Source: Anaerococcus vaginalis ATCC 51170
Lineage (GTDB): Bacteria > Bacillota > Clostridia > Tissierellales > Peptoniphilaceae
Length of the DNA: 63,039 nucleotides
Direction of reading: 5' to 3'
NCBI RefSeq assembly: GCF_000163295.1
Contig: NZ_GG700527.1
Span: forward strand, 1,009,695-1,072,733
Positions 35,592-45,130 of this stretch are shown piece after piece. The number at the start of each line of letters is the position of its first letter. Within the stretch, counting starts at the first letter, position 1. The position numbers and the translations under genes were made by a program. A model generated the notes under the pieces. The model worked only from the letters and a program-made list of their open reading frames with translations. It was not told where the DNA came from and made no database searches.

Positions 35592-35601
35592 AAATTTATA
35601 T

Positions 35602-35677
35602 GCTGGAATAGCTCAATCGGTAGAGCAATTGTATCGTAAACAAAAGGTTGCGGGTTCAAGTCCTGTTTCCAGCTCCA
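35602..35677 (+). tRNA. tRNA-Thr (anticodon CGU)
   Basis: A 76-nt cloverleaf with CCA encoded. Acceptor GCTGGAA pairs with TTCCAGC, D arm GCTC/GAGC, T arm GCGGG/CCTGT with loop TTCAAGT, variable loop of five. The anticodon loop ATCGTAA gives CGT at positions 34-36, reading ACG. G1-C72, C2-G71, G35 and U36 fit threonine identity. Two oddities: the anticodon stem closes with an A27-A43 mismatch, leaving four AT-rich pairs, and base 32 is A rather than a pyrimidine. The discriminator is U. A strong promoter precedes it and a long bidirectional terminator follows. Confidence 0.88.
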
Positions 35678-35681
35678 AATA

Positions 35682-35738
35682 TAAAAAGGCTATTGCAAAA
35701 AATTATTTTTTTATAATTTTGCAATAGCCTTTTAAAAT
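35682..35738. terminator. Bidirectional terminator between tRNA-Thr and mtaB
   Basis: A 17-bp perfect stem (35684-35700 with 35717-35733) continues through AATTAT/ATAATT with a 2-nt bulge. It serves the tRNA on the plus strand and mtaB on the minus strand. It is the clearest member of a terminator family in this window with GGCTATTGCAA arms. Confidence 0.92.
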
Positions 35739-35751
35739 TTTTATAAAATTT

Positions 35752-37050
35752 TTAATCTACAATATCTCCAATCAAATAATCATCTATTCTTTGAGTTATT
35801 TTTACATTTTTTATTTCATTAATTTCTACTCTATCCTTGCTATGAACCCTTAAATAATTTGTAGAATATCCTGACCTATATCCATCAAGTTCTGTTTTTG
35901 TTTCAAATAAAACTGAAAGAGTTTTTCCAATTTGCTTATCTAAAAATTCATGAGAAATTTCTTTTTCAATTTCAGATAATTCCTTTGACCTACGTTTTTT
36001 AATGTTTCCATCAACTTGATTTTTCATACTAGCAGCCTTAGTTCCATCTCTTTTTGAATATTTGAAAAGATGAGTTTTTGAAAATTTAATATCTTTTACA
36101 AAGTTTTTAGTTTCTTCGTGATTTTTTTCGCTCTCATTTGGAAAACCTACAATTATATCAGTTGTAAGTCCTGCATTTGGAAAATATTCCCTAATCAAAT
36201 CTACTTTTTCTTTAAAAACTTTTGTGGTATATTTTCTATTCATTAATTTTAAAACATCATCAGAACCCGATTGTAGGGATAAATGAAAATGATCACAGGC
36301 TTTTTTTGTATCTTTCATTCTTTTTAAAAATTCCCTATCAATATGCCTTGGCTCCATTGATGATAATCTAATTCTTTCTATCCCATCAATTTTTGCAATG
36401 TGTTCAATTACATCTATTAATGAAATATCCAAATCAAAATCTTTTCCATAACTTGCAACATGAATTCCTGTAAGGACAATCTCCTTATAACCATTATCCC
36501 TAAGTCTTTTTGCCTCATCAATTATTGAAACCAAATCCCTTGATGCAATATTTCCTCTTGCATAAGGAATCAAACAATATGAGCAATACATATTGCAACC
36601 GTCTTGGATTTTTATATAAGCACGAGTCATATCAGCTTGATTTGAAATTTCCAAATCTTCAATTGCCTCTCCTATAGAAAATTCTTCTACATCTTCCATT
36701 TTTTCATTATTTTTAATGAAATTTTCACAAAGGTCAACCACTTCTTCTTTATTTCTAGATCCCAAAATAATATCAACGCCATCAATTTTTTTTACTTCAT
36801 CAGCCTTTACTTGTGAATAGCAACCAATAACTGCAATTACTGCATCTTTGTTTTCTTTTCTTGCTTTTGAAATAGTTTGTCTGGATTTTCTATCGCTCAT
36901 ATTTGTTACTGTGCAAGTATTTATAACATAAATATCAGCATTTTCTTCTTTTTTTTCAAATCCTCTTTTTTTGAATAATTCTTCTATAGCCTCTGATTCA
37001 TATTGGTTTACTTTGCATCCTAAAGTTTTTATATTAAATGTTTTTTTCAT
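35752..37050 (-). CDS. mtaB: tRNA t6A37 methylthiotransferase
   Basis: 432 residues, a radical SAM methylthiotransferase that converts t6A37 to ms2t6A37. The N-terminal UPF0004 domain (TLGCKVNQYESEAIEE, NTCTVTNMSDRKSRQ) binds one 4Fe-4S cluster through three Cys. The radical SAM motif CNMYCSYCLIPYARG follows, and the C-terminal TRAM domain (about 370-432) binds tRNA. It overlaps the dnaJ stop by 1 nt (TAATG), so it is the end of the heat-shock operon. Bacillus places prmA and rsmE between dnaJ and mtaB; here they are absent. The Sua5-type enzyme at 21708 supplies the earlier t6A step. Confidence 0.94.
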   Translation of the reverse strand: MKKTFNIKTLGCKVNQYESEAIEELFKKRGFEKKEENADIYVINTCTVTNMSDRKSRQTISKARKENKDAVIAVIGCYSQVKADEVKKIDGVDIILGSRNKEEVVDLCENFIKNNEKMEDVEEFSIGEAIEDLEISNQADMTRAYIKIQDGCNMYCSYCLIPYARGNIASRDLVSIIDEAKRLRDNGYKEIVLTGIHVASYGKDFDLDISLIDVIEHIAKIDGIERIRLSSMEPRHIDREFLKRMKDTKKACDHFHLSLQSGSDDVLKLMNRKYTTKVFKEKVDLIREYFPNAGLTTDIIVGFPNESEKNHEETKNFVKDIKFSKTHLFKYSKRDGTKAASMKNQVDGNIKKRRSKELSEIEKEISHEFLDKQIGKTLSVLFETKTELDGYRSGYSTNYLRVHSKDRVEINEIKNVKITQRIDDYLIGDIVD

Positions 37051-38162
37051 TAATCAAACAAATCCTTTAATTTTTCAAAAAAGTTCTTGTCTTCTTTTAC
37101 CTCATCGCCAGATATTTCAGCAAACTCTTTTAATTTTTCTTTTTGTTCTTTAGATAATTTTGTTGGAGTAATAACTTTTACATAGAAATAAAGATCTCCT
37201 TGTCTTTTAAATCTATCAGATTTTATTCCTTCATTTTTAATTCTAAATTTACTTCCTGTTTGAGTTCCTGCTGGGATATGATATTCTTGAGTTGTTGTAA
37301 GAGTAGGAACTTCTACATTTCCGCCCAAAGCTGCTGTTGCAAAAGAAATTGGCATCTCATAATAAATATCAAGTCCATCTCTTTTAAAAATTTCGTGTTC
37401 TTCAACTTTTAAAATTATATACAAATCTCCATAAGAACCACCATTTTCTCCAGCATTTCCCTTTCCAACAACTCTCATTACAGAATCATTTTCAACACCT
37501 GATGGTATATCAATTTTTATTTTTTCATTTTTAATTTTTCTTCCTGTTCCATGGCAATCTGGACATTTTTCTTCAATAATTTCTCCAGATCCATGGCAAT
37601 TATCACAAGTTGTTTGGCGAGAAACAGTTCCAAATGGAGTTTGGCTAATATTATTTATAACGCCCGTTCCATTACACTTAGGACAAGTTTTTATTTTACT
37701 TTCATCTTTTGCGCCTTTGCCGTTACAAGTTTCACATTCAACTTCTCTTCTTACTTGAATTTCTTTAGAAATTCCAAAAGCTGATTCTTTGAAAGTTAGC
37801 TTTACTACTTGTTGGATATCAGATCCTTTTCTGGGTCTTTTTCTGCTTTGACTTCTTCCTTGGGAGAATATATCTCCAAATATATCTCCAAATATATCTC
37901 CAAATCCACCAAAATCACCAGAAAATCCTCCAGCTCCGCCGTTTTCAAATGCAGCTGATCCGTAGGTATCGTATTGACGTTTTTTTTGTGGATCAGACAA
38001 GATTTCGTAAGCTTCAGATATTTCTTTAAATTTTTCTTGAGCCTCTTCGTCATCTGGATTTAAATCTGGATGATATTTTTTTGCAAGTTTCCTATATTTT
38101 CTTTTTAATTCAGAATCAGTGACATTTTTGTCAACTTCTAATAATTCATAAGGGTCTTTCAT
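37050..38162 (-). CDS. dnaJ: Chaperone protein DnaJ
   Basis: 370 residues, type I DnaJ. J domain with HPD (KYHPDLNPDDEEAQEKF, near residue 32), a Gly/Phe region (about 75-95) holding three GDIF units encoded by near-identical 12-nt repeats (about 37866-37904), four CxxCxGxG zinc repeats (about 140-210), and C-terminal substrate domains. It stimulates the DnaK ATPase and presents unfolded clients. Normal length. It has its own extended -10 promoter about 90 nt upstream and also lies past a weak terminator after dnaK, so it may be made from two messages. mtaB follows with a 1-nt overlap. Confidence 0.97.
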   Translation of the reverse strand: MKDPYELLEVDKNVTDSELKRKYRKLAKKYHPDLNPDDEEAQEKFKEISEAYEILSDPQKKRQYDTYGSAAFENGGAGGFSGDFGGFGDIFGDIFGDIFSQGRSQSRKRPRKGSDIQQVVKLTFKESAFGISKEIQVRREVECETCNGKGAKDESKIKTCPKCNGTGVINNISQTPFGTVSRQTTCDNCHGSGEIIEEKCPDCHGTGRKIKNEKIKIDIPSGVENDSVMRVVGKGNAGENGGSYGDLYIILKVEEHEIFKRDGLDIYYEMPISFATAALGGNVEVPTLTTTQEYHIPAGTQTGSKFRIKNEGIKSDRFKRQGDLYFYVKVITPTKLSKEQKEKLKEFAEISGDEVKEDKNFFEKLKDLFD

Positions 38163-38250
38163 TTATCCTCCAATATAAAAAAAATAAATTATTGCTAATT
38201 TATTTGTAGTATCTTAATTTATAATTTTATTTTTTTATCTAAGCTCAACT

Positions 38251-38259
38251 ATTATACCA
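38251..38259 (-). promoter_or_regulatory. Extended -10 promoter upstream of dnaJ
   Basis: TGGTATAAT on the minus strand lies about 90 nt upstream of the dnaJ start, with no good -35. It would allow dnaJ-mtaB transcription separate from dnaK. Confidence 0.5.
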
Positions 38260-38295
38260 CTTTGATAAAAAAATTAAATTATATTTTAAAATTTA

Positions 38296-38334
38296 AAATA
38301 AAAATAAAGAATAAGAAGCAAGGCTTCCTATTCT
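38296..38334 (-). terminator. Partial terminator between dnaK and dnaJ
   Basis: A 12-pair stem (38323-38334 with 38308-38319, one G-U) has a 3-nt loop. The tail TTATTTTTATTTT is interrupted by A, suggesting incomplete termination. It would lower dnaJ relative to dnaK. Confidence 0.7.
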
Positions 38335-38351
38335 TCAAATTTTATTTATTT

Positions 38352-40172
38352 TTATTCTTCATCGTCATCTACAACTTCATAATCAGCATCTACTACATCA
38401 TCGTCAGCTTTTCCAGCGTTTTGACCTTCTTGACTTGCTTGAGCGTTTTTATACATTGCTTCACTCATTGAGTAGATTTCTTGTTGTAGCGCTTCTGTTT
38501 TTGCTTTGATGTCTTCAGTATTGTCAGCTTTAATGCTAGCTTCAAGATCTTTGATTTTTTCTTCAATCTTATCTTTTTCGCTTCCTTCAACTTTTGCATC
38601 TTCAAGAGTTTTTCTTGCTTGGTAAACTAATGATTCAGCATTGTTTTTAACTTCAATACTTTCTTTTTTCTTTTTATCATCTTCAGCAAATTTTTCAGCT
38701 TCTTTTACTTTTTTATCTATTTCTTCATCAGTTAAGTTTGTTGATGATGTGATAGTGATTTTTTGTTCTTTTCCACTTCCTTGGTCTTTTGCAGATACAT
38801 TTACAATACCATTTGCATCGATATCAAATGTAACTTCTATTTGTGGAACTCCACGTCTTGCTGCAGGAATTCCTGTAAGTTGGAATCTTCCAAGTGTGGT
38901 ATTATCTGCTGCCATTTCTCTTTCACCTTGTACAACGTGAATATCTACATCAGTTTGTCCGTCTGCAGCTGTTGTAAAGATTTGAGATTTTTTAGTTGGA
39001 ATCGTTGTATTTCTTTCGATTAATTTTGTAGCAACTCCACCAAGAGTTTCAATTCCTAGTGAAAGTGGTGTAACATCAAGAAGTAATAAATCTTTAACTT
39101 CTCCTGTTAAAACTCCACCTTGAATTGCAGCACCAAGTGCAACACATTCGTCTGGATTTATATCTCTTTGTGGTTCTTTTCCAATTATATTTTTAACTAA
39201 ATCTTGAACTGCAGGAATTCTTGATGATCCACCTACAAGTAAAACTTTTTCTATATCGCTTGATGATAATGAAGCATCTTTTAATGCATCTTCAACTGGT
39301 TTTCTTGTTGCTTCAACAAGATCGTGAGTTAATTCATCAAATTTTGCTCTTGTAACTGTTAAGTCTAAGTGAACTGGTTGTCCATCTACTGCTGTAATAA
39401 ATGGTAAGTTTACATTTGTTGTTTTTGTTGATGATAATTCTTTTTTAGCTTTTTCAGCTGCATCTTTTAATCTTTGCATAGCTGTAAGATCTTTTGTTAA
39501 ATCAACGCCAGTTTCTTTTTTAAATTCAGCTGCTAAATATTCAACTAATCTATTATCGAAGTCATCTCCACCTAATTTATTGTTTCCTCTTGTAGATAAA
39601 ACTTCAAATACTCCATCGCCAACTTCTAGAATTGATACGTCGAATGTACCACCACCAAGGTCGTAAACCATAATTTTTGCTTGGTCAGTTTCTTTGTCCA
39701 TTCCATAAGCAAGGGCTGCTGCTGTTGGTTCGTTTATAATTCTTTTTACATTTAAGCCTGCAATTTTTCCAGCATCTTTTGTAGCTTGTCTTTGAGCATC
39801 TGTAAAGTAAGCAGGAACTGTTATTACTGCATCTGTTACTGTATCATTTAAATAACTTTCTGCATCTGATTTTAATTTTTGTAAAATCATTGCTGAAACT
39901 TCTTCTGGTGTGTAAGAATTTCCATCAATTTCATTTGTTTTAAAATCTGATCCCATTTCTCTTTTGATTGATGAGATTGTTCTATCTGGATTTGTTATTG
40001 CTTGTCTTTTTGCAGTTTCTCCTACAAGTCTTTCTCCATCTTTTGTAAATGCTACAACTGATGGTGTTGTTCTGTTTCCTTCAGTATTTGGGATTATTGT
40101 TGAATCCCCACCTTCCATAACGGCAACTGCTGAGTTTGTTGTTCCTAAATCAATTCCTATAATTTTTGCCAT
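38352..40172 (-). CDS. dnaK: Chaperone protein DnaK
   Basis: 606 residues, the Hsp70 of the cell. The ATPase domain starts [22 protein letters not shown], with [19 protein letters not shown] and [15 protein letters not shown]. The linker [19 protein letters not shown] leads to the substrate-binding domain, and the tail is acidic ([12 protein letters not shown]). It folds nascent and stressed proteins with DnaJ and GrpE. The gene is 11 nt from grpE with GGAGG before ATG and lies in the CIRCE-controlled operon. A partial terminator follows. Length and motifs are fully ordinary. Confidence 0.98.
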   Translation of the reverse strand: MAKIIGIDLGTTNSAVAVMEGGDSTIIPNTEGNRTTPSVVAFTKDGERLVGETAKRQAITNPDRTISSIKREMGSDFKTNEIDGNSYTPEEVSAMILQKLKSDAESYLNDTVTDAVITVPAYFTDAQRQATKDAGKIAGLNVKRIINEPTAAALAYGMDKETDQAKIMVYDLGGGTFDVSILEVGDGVFEVLSTRGNNKLGGDDFDNRLVEYLAAEFKKETGVDLTKDLTAMQRLKDAAEKAKKELSSTKTTNVNLPFITAVDGQPVHLDLTVTRAKFDELTHDLVEATRKPVEDALKDASLSSSDIEKVLLVGGSSRIPAVQDLVKNIIGKEPQRDINPDECVALGAAIQGGVLTGEVKDLLLLDVTPLSLGIETLGGVATKLIERNTTIPTKKSQIFTTAADGQTDVDIHVVQGEREMAADNTTLGRFQLTGIPAARRGVPQIEVTFDIDANGIVNVSAKDQGSGKEQKITITSSTNLTDEEIDKKVKEAEKFAEDDKKKKESIEVKNNAESLVYQARKTLEDAKVEGSEKDKIEEKIKDLEASIKADNTEDIKAKTEALQQEIYSMSEAMYKNAQASQEGQNAGKADDDVVDADYEVVDDDEE

Positions 40173-40183
40173 ATTAATTCCTC

Positions 40184-40720
40184 CTATTTTGCAACTTTAA
40201 CCATGCTTGGTCTTATAACTCTATCATTTAGTTTGTATCCTTTTTGATAGGTTTCTATAATATAATTTGATTTGAAATCTTCGTTTTCTTCTGTTTGAAA
40301 AGCGTGATGGAAGTTTGGATCAAATTCTACTCCATCAGATTCGATTTCTTCAAGTCCTTCTTTTTCCAAAACTTTCCACAAAGAATCTCTTGTCATCATT
40401 ATTCCTTTTACAAAAGAATCTTCGCTATCTTGATCTTTAAGCGCTCTATCAAAATTATCTAAAACTGGTAAAAGCTCTTCGATTAAATTTGATGAAGCAA
40501 ACTTTTTAAAATCTGCTCTTGCTTTTTCTTCTCTTTTTTTGAAATTTGTAAAATCCGCCAATAGTCTTTGGTATTTTTCTTTGAATTCATTCTCATCTTC
40601 TGATGAATCTTTTTCTACATTACCATCTTCATCAACTATTTCAGCATCAATTTCTTCTAGTTGTTCATCTATATTTTCTTCTTGTTCAACATTTTCATCA
40701 TGCTTTTTTTCATTGTCCAC
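40184..40720 (-). CDS. grpE: Nucleotide exchange factor GrpE
   Basis: 178 residues. An acidic, disordered head (about 1-45) precedes a long coiled coil and the beta-wing domain ([62 protein letters not shown]). It releases ADP from DnaK. Two GTG starts compete: 40729 has AAGG only three bases away, whereas 40720 has AGGTG six bases away, so I chose 40720. The gene follows hrcA with a short gap and precedes dnaK. Confidence 0.94.
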   Translation of the reverse strand: MDNEKKHDENVEQEENIDEQLEEIDAEIVDEDGNVEKDSSEDENEFKEKYQRLLADFTNFKKREEKARADFKKFASSNLIEELLPVLDNFDRALKDQDSEDSFVKGIMMTRDSLWKVLEKEGLEEIESDGVEFDPNFHHAFQTEENEDFKSNYIIETYQKGYKLNDRVIRPSMVKVAK

Positions 40721-40737
40721 CTTAAACACCTACCTTA

Positions 40738-41736
40738 TTATTTGCTAAGTAAATCTGATATTAGTTTGATGTCAGAAATAACTTCCTTATAATCAATTCT
40801 TGTAAGTCCTATAATTCCAATTTGGCCTACAATGTCTTTGTCATAATTAAAATGTGAAGTTATGATTGTATTATCTTTCAATTCATTTATCTCATTTTCA
40901 TCACCAATAGTAATTTGTAATTCATTGTTGGAATTTTCAATCAATTCCCAAATCCTTTCCTTACTATCAAATATCTTAATAAACTCTCTAGCCTTAATTG
41001 GATCTTCAAATTCTTTGAAATTAAAAATATTGCCTAGTCCCTTTATAATAACTTCTTTTGTCAAATCACTTAAAGAATCATTATTGATTTTTTTCTCCAA
41101 AATATCTAACAAGTTTTCATATTTCTTAAAGCCAGAATTTTTGATTTTTTCAAAAATTTTTGCAAGGTCTTTTAAATTTTCACCTTCAATGTTTTGTTTT
41201 AAAGTCCTAGAAATTTCTATTAATTTTTCATCATCAATTTCTTCATTAATATAAATTCTATCGCTTATTAAACTTCCGTTATCATAAACAGCTATAAACA
41301 AAAGCATGTTAGGATTAATTTTTAAAAGTTCTAAATTTATGACTTTAGTAATATTATTTCTTATAGTGTAAGAAACAGCTGTAAGATTTGTCATTTTTGA
41401 AAGAAGTAGTGTTGCAGTCTCCACAATTTTTGAAACATTGCCATATCTTTTATCAAGAATTTTTTCTAAATTTTCATCTTCTTTTTCATTTAATGAATTT
41501 TCTAATAAATTATTTACATAAAGTCTGTAACCTTTATCAGATGGGTATCTTCCTCCCGATGTGTGAGCTTTTTCTAAAAGCCCCATTTTTTCAAGAGTGC
41601 TCATCTCATTTCTAATTGTTGCAGACGAAATATCTAGAGAATATTCATTAAGTAATGAATTTGAACCAATAGGCTCTCCAAGATTAACGTATGAGTTTAT
41701 AATGGAAAAGAGTATCATCTTCTTTCTCTCGTTCAT
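40738..41736 (-). CDS. hrcA: Heat-inducible transcription repressor HrcA
   Basis: 332 residues. A winged-helix head (ERKKMILFSIINSYVNLGEPIGSNSLLNEY, SSATIRNEMSTLEKMGLLEKAHTSGGRYPS) is followed by a GAF-like body. HrcA binds CIRCE and represses its own operon until GroEL is titrated by unfolded protein. The ATG at 41736 is preceded by GAGGTG; the GTG at 41757 lies within the CIRCE region and is rejected. A CIRCE operator lies immediately upstream at 41751-41777, so the operon is autoregulated. hemW precedes it and grpE follows, as in Bacillus. Confidence 0.97.
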   Translation of the reverse strand: MNERKKMILFSIINSYVNLGEPIGSNSLLNEYSLDISSATIRNEMSTLEKMGLLEKAHTSGGRYPSDKGYRLYVNNLLENSLNEKEDENLEKILDKRYGNVSKIVETATLLLSKMTNLTAVSYTIRNNITKVINLELLKINPNMLLFIAVYDNGSLISDRIYINEEIDDEKLIEISRTLKQNIEGENLKDLAKIFEKIKNSGFKKYENLLDILEKKINNDSLSDLTKEVIIKGLGNIFNFKEFEDPIKAREFIKIFDSKERIWELIENSNNELQITIGDENEINELKDNTIITSHFNYDKDIVGQIGIIGLTRIDYKEVISDIKLISDLLSK

Positions 41737-41750
41737 TATTTTCACCTCAT

Positions 41751-41777
41751 TTAGCACTCCAATTATCTGACTGCTAA
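41751..41777. promoter_or_regulatory. CIRCE operator (HrcA binding site)
   Basis: TTAGCACTC, 9 nt, GACTGCTAA. The consensus is TTAGCACTC-N9-GAGTGCTAA, so there is one mismatch in one arm. It begins 15 nt upstream of the hrcA start. Confidence 0.95.
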
Positions 41778-41781
41778 TTAT

Positions 41782-41809
41782 AATATACTAGGTAAATTTC
41801 TTTTTGCAA
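41782..41809 (-). promoter_or_regulatory. Promoter of the hrcA-grpE-dnaK operon
   Basis: TTGCAA (41804-41809), 16 nt, TATATT (41782-41787) on the minus strand; a TATAAT overlaps at 41777-41782. CIRCE covers the start site, the expected geometry for repression. The promoter overlaps the hemW stop. Confidence 0.6.
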
Positions 41810-41810
41810 G

Positions 41811-42935
41811 TTATATTATTTCAATAAAAAATTCATTTGATAAATCAAAACCCTTGTGAGTAAATCTAATCCTATCATCAATTTTAAAAAATCCAAGTTT
41901 CAAAAATTTTTCAACAGGCTCACTATACTTTTCTAATAAGGATTGCCCAAATATATTTTCAAATTCTTTTAAATTAATTCCAGAAGTTTCTCTTAATTTA
42001 AAAATTATATATTCTTTTTCCCTTTCATCTTTTGAAATAAATTCCCTAAATTCTATTGGAAATTTTCCTTCATTAATTAATTTTTCATATTTTACAAAAT
42101 TTTTTACGTTATTATATCTTACATTTGACAAAAATCCAGAAGCTCCAAGACCAAAGGCAAGGTATCCACCTTCTGACCAATATTTTTTATTGTGGTAAGA
42201 TTCAAATCCCTTTTTTGAAAAATTAGAAATTTCATATCTATCTAATCCTAAATTTTTTAAATATTTTTCTATATAAGAAAAAATATCTCTTTCCAAATCA
42301 TCATCCATAAGTTTAAGTTTATCTTTTTTATAAAGACTATAAAAATGTGAACCTTTTTCAAGAATTAAAGAATAATAAGATAAATGTTCTGGATTTATTT
42401 TTTTTATTATCTCCAAATCATTCTTTATAGAATCAAAATTTCCACCAGGCAGATTTAAAATCATATCTAAAGAAAGATTATCAAAACCTGCTTTTCTTAT
42501 ATTTTCTATATCTTTTAAGACAATTTCCTTATTATGGTCTCTACCAATTTTTTTTAAAACTTTATCATCAAAAGATTGGACACCAAGAGAAATTCTATTT
42601 ATTCCCAAGTTCTTGTAGGCTTTTAATTTCTCCAAAGTCAAAGAATTTGGATTTGCCTCAATTGTAAATTCTTTTACATTACTTAAATCAAAATTTTTCA
42701 AAATTTCTACAAGCTCATCTATATAATGATAATCTACGTAAGTTGGCGTACCTCCACCAATATAAATAGAATCGACTTCTACGTTCATATTTTTTTGGTA
42801 CAAGATTATTTCTTTTTTTAAATTTTCAAAATATGAAGCAATCCAAGATTCTAAATTTTGAAAGGCTGTAAAATCGCAGTAAAAGCATTTTTTCTTACAA
42901 AAAGGAATGTGAATATAGATTCCAATTTTTTCCAT
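41811..42935 (-). CDS. hemW: Radical SAM heme chaperone HemW (HemN-like)
   Basis: 374 residues. GIYIHIPFCKKKCFYCDFTAF has the radical SAM CxxxCxxC close to the N-terminus, then IYIGGGTPTYVDY, NRISLGVQSFDD and the HemN C-terminal domain. The C-x-x-x-C-x-x-C followed by F rather than HemN's extra Cys points to HemW, proposed to insert heme, rather than to coproporphyrinogen oxidase. The order lepA-hemW-hrcA is the usual Firmicute one. Here a 363-bp fold-back element separates it from lepA, so its transcription may not depend on lepA. AAGGAG precedes ATG. Confidence 0.9.
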   Translation of the reverse strand: MEKIGIYIHIPFCKKKCFYCDFTAFQNLESWIASYFENLKKEIILYQKNMNVEVDSIYIGGGTPTYVDYHYIDELVEILKNFDLSNVKEFTIEANPNSLTLEKLKAYKNLGINRISLGVQSFDDKVLKKIGRDHNKEIVLKDIENIRKAGFDNLSLDMILNLPGGNFDSIKNDLEIIKKINPEHLSYYSLILEKGSHFYSLYKKDKLKLMDDDLERDIFSYIEKYLKNLGLDRYEISNFSKKGFESYHNKKYWSEGGYLAFGLGASGFLSNVRYNNVKNFVKYEKLINEGKFPIEFREFISKDEREKEYIIFKLRETSGINLKEFENIFGQSLLEKYSEPVEKFLKLGFFKIDDRIRFTHKGFDLSNEFFIEII

Positions 42936-42960
42936 ATTTTCTCCTTAAATTTTTGCAAAT

Positions 42961-43327
42961 TAAAAGTTAGGACTTATCCTCACTTCAGATTGATAAAAGT
43001 ATTCAAAGCCTCACGCTAAGAATATCATACGGAAAAAATTGATTTGATTTCAAATTTTAAAATTCGTCAAAAATCGCACTCTATAAATTAAAGCTATGAT
43101 TAATTATCAAATATATTAAATTCAATTAAATTTAATTCTTTGTTTTATTCCGAGGGATAAATATTAAAATCGTGCCACTGGCACAATTTTAAGCTATTTA
43201 TCTATCATCGCTTTAGCGAGTTTGCGATTTTAGAATTTTAAAATTTAGAAATCTTCAATTTTTGAAGTTCGATATTCGTGCTTGAGGCTTTGTTACTATC
43301 TGATGTTAAGATTTATCCTAACTTTTA
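42961..43327. mobile_element. MITE-like fold-back element with TA ends
   Basis: A 363-bp non-coding element between lepA and hemW. Perfect ends TAAAAGTTAGGA (from 42961) and TCCTAACTTTTA (to 43327) are inverted and flanked by TA on both sides, like a target duplication. The inverted pairing continues inward, imperfectly, through AAAGCCTCA, GAATATC and then an AT-rich arm (43046-43065 with 43233-43253, and ATCGCA/TGCGAT). A central hairpin (43164-43177 with 43179-43192) has one mismatch. No ORF of note lies inside. The right TA plus the next base form the lepA stop codon. The TA duplication suggests an IS630/Tc1-mariner type enzyme; copies elsewhere are unknown. Confidence 0.65.
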
Positions 43328-45130
43328 TTCATCATCATATTTCAAAACAGCAAGGAAGGCATCTTGTGGAATTTGTACGCTTCCTAATTGTCTCATTCTC
43401 TTCTTTCCTTCTTTTTGTTTTTCTAAAAGTTTTTTCTTTCTTGATATATCTCCACCGTAGCATTTTGCAATTACATCTTTTCTCAAAGCTTTTACGGTTT
43501 CTCTTGCTATAACTTTTGAATCAATTGTTGCTTGAATTGGAATTGCAAATTGTTGTCTTGGAATTTGATCTTTCAATTTTTCGACAATTGATCTTCCCCT
43601 AGCATAGGCAAAATCTTTGTGAACAATTGTAGATAGAGCATCAACTTTATCTTCATTGATTTTTATATCAAGTTTTATTAGATTACTTTCTTCATAATCT
43701 ACAACTTCATAATCCAGTGATGCATATCCTTTTGATCTTGATTTTAAAGAATCAAAAAAGTTATAAATAACTTCGTTCAAAGGAATTTTATATTTTATTG
43801 AAACCCTATTTTCGTCAATATATGACATATCTATAAGATCTCCTCTTCTTGCTTGTGCAAGTTCCATTACAGGTCCTATATATTCTTTTGGAGTCATAAT
43901 TTCAGAAATTGTAATTGGCTCTTTAACATATTCAATTTCTGATGGTGGAGGAAAATCATTAGGATTTTCTAATTTTTTTTCTTCGTGTCCTTTTGTTTTT
44001 ACCTTATAAATTACTGATGGTGCTGTTGCGATTATATCTAAATCATATTCTCTTTCAAGTCTTGCTGTAATAATATCCATGTGCAAAAGACCTAAAAATC
44101 CACATCTTAATCCAACGCCTAGGGCTTGTGAATTTTCTTGTTCAAAAACTAAAGACGCATCATTTACTTGAAGCTTTTCCAAAGAATCTTTTAATTTGTT
44201 AAATGATTCTCCTTCAGCTGGATAAATTCCAGAATAAACCATTGGCAAAACTTCTTTGTAACCAGAAAGTGCTTTTTGTGTTGGATTATTTTTTAAGGTA
44301 ATTGTATCTCCAACTCTAGCATTTCTAATATCTTTTATGCTTGCTTCAATAAATCCTACATCTCCGCTTTTTAATTCTTTGGTTTCAATTCTATTTTTCA
44401 TAGTATATCCTACACCAGTTACTTCGTAGGATTTTCCACTTGCCATCATCAAAATTTCATCGCCTGCTTTTACACTGCCTTCAAAAATTCTAACATAGCA
44501 AATTACTCCCCTGTATGAATCATAATATGAATCAAAAATCAAAGCCTTTAATGGTTTGTCGTCATGATCTTCTGGGGCTGGAACATTTTCTATAATGTCT
44601 TCAAGTACATCTTCAATATTTAAACCAGTTTTTGCAGAAATCAAGGGAATATTTTCTGTATCAAGACCAATTTGATTTTCTATTTCTTCTTTTGTTTCTT
44701 CAACTCTTGCACTTTCAAGGTCAATTTTATTTAAAACTGGCAAAATTTCTAAATCTTGTTCAAGTGCAAGGTAAGTGTTTGCCAAAGTTTGAGCTTCAAC
44801 TCCTTGGGAAGCATCAACAACCAAAATTGCCCCTTCGCAAGCTTTGAGTGATCTTGAAACTTCATAAGTAAAGTCAACATGGCCTGGAGTATCAATCAAA
44901 TTTAAATCGTAAATTTTTCCATCATTAGCCTTGTATTTTAACTTTACTGATTTTAATTTTATGGTAATTCCTCTTTCTTGCTCAAGCTCCATGCTATCTA
45001 GCATTTGATCATTTATATCTCTTTTTGCAACAGACTCAGTTTTTTCTATAAGTCTATCTGCAAGAGTCGATTTTCCATGGTCAATATGAGCAATAATAGA
45101 GAAATTTCTAATATTCTCTTTTTTCTTCAT
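43325..45130 (-). CDS. lepA: Elongation factor 4 (LepA)
   Basis: 601 residues, the usual size. A translational GTPase with [14 protein letters not shown] (G1), [27 protein letters not shown], then the LepA-specific C-terminal domain ([40 protein letters not shown]). It acts on stalled or initiating ribosomes, though the exact role is debated. The start overlaps the lepB stop by 1 nt, so the two are coupled. The stop codon falls on the edge of the fold-back element: the last base of TAA is element sequence. Confidence 0.97.
   Translation of the reverse strand: MKKKENIRNFSIIAHIDHGKSTLADRLIEKTESVAKRDINDQMLDSMELEQERGITIKLKSVKLKYKANDGKIYDLNLIDTPGHVDFTYEVSRSLKACEGAILVVDASQGVEAQTLANTYLALEQDLEILPVLNKIDLESARVEETKEEIENQIGLDTENIPLISAKTGLNIEDVLEDIIENVPAPEDHDDKPLKALIFDSYYDSYRGVICYVRIFEGSVKAGDEILMMASGKSYEVTGVGYTMKNRIETKELKSGDVGFIEASIKDIRNARVGDTITLKNNPTQKALSGYKEVLPMVYSGIYPAEGESFNKLKDSLEKLQVNDASLVFEQENSQALGVGLRCGFLGLLHMDIITARLEREYDLDIIATAPSVIYKVKTKGHEEKKLENPNDFPPPSEIEYVKEPITISEIMTPKEYIGPVMELAQARRGDLIDMSYIDENRVSIKYKIPLNEVIYNFFDSLKSRSKGYASLDYEVVDYEESNLIKLDIKINEDKVDALSTIVHKDFAYARGRSIVEKLKDQIPRQQFAIPIQATIDSKVIARETVKALRKDVIAKCYGGDISRKKKLLEKQKEGKKRMRQLGSVQIPQDAFLAVLKYDDE

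Noticed and set aside
37866-37904. CRISPR-like direct repeats
   Set aside because: They are in-frame 12-nt repeats coding GDIF units in DnaJ, with no spacers.
41751-41777. A tRNA-like or terminator hairpin before hrcA
   Set aside because: The arms match CIRCE, with the exact 9-nt spacer and correct position; no T tract follows.
43278-43512. Short plus-strand ORFs across the right end of the fold-back element
   Set aside because: They run into the antisense of lepA and share no start signal. The element itself shows no coding pattern.
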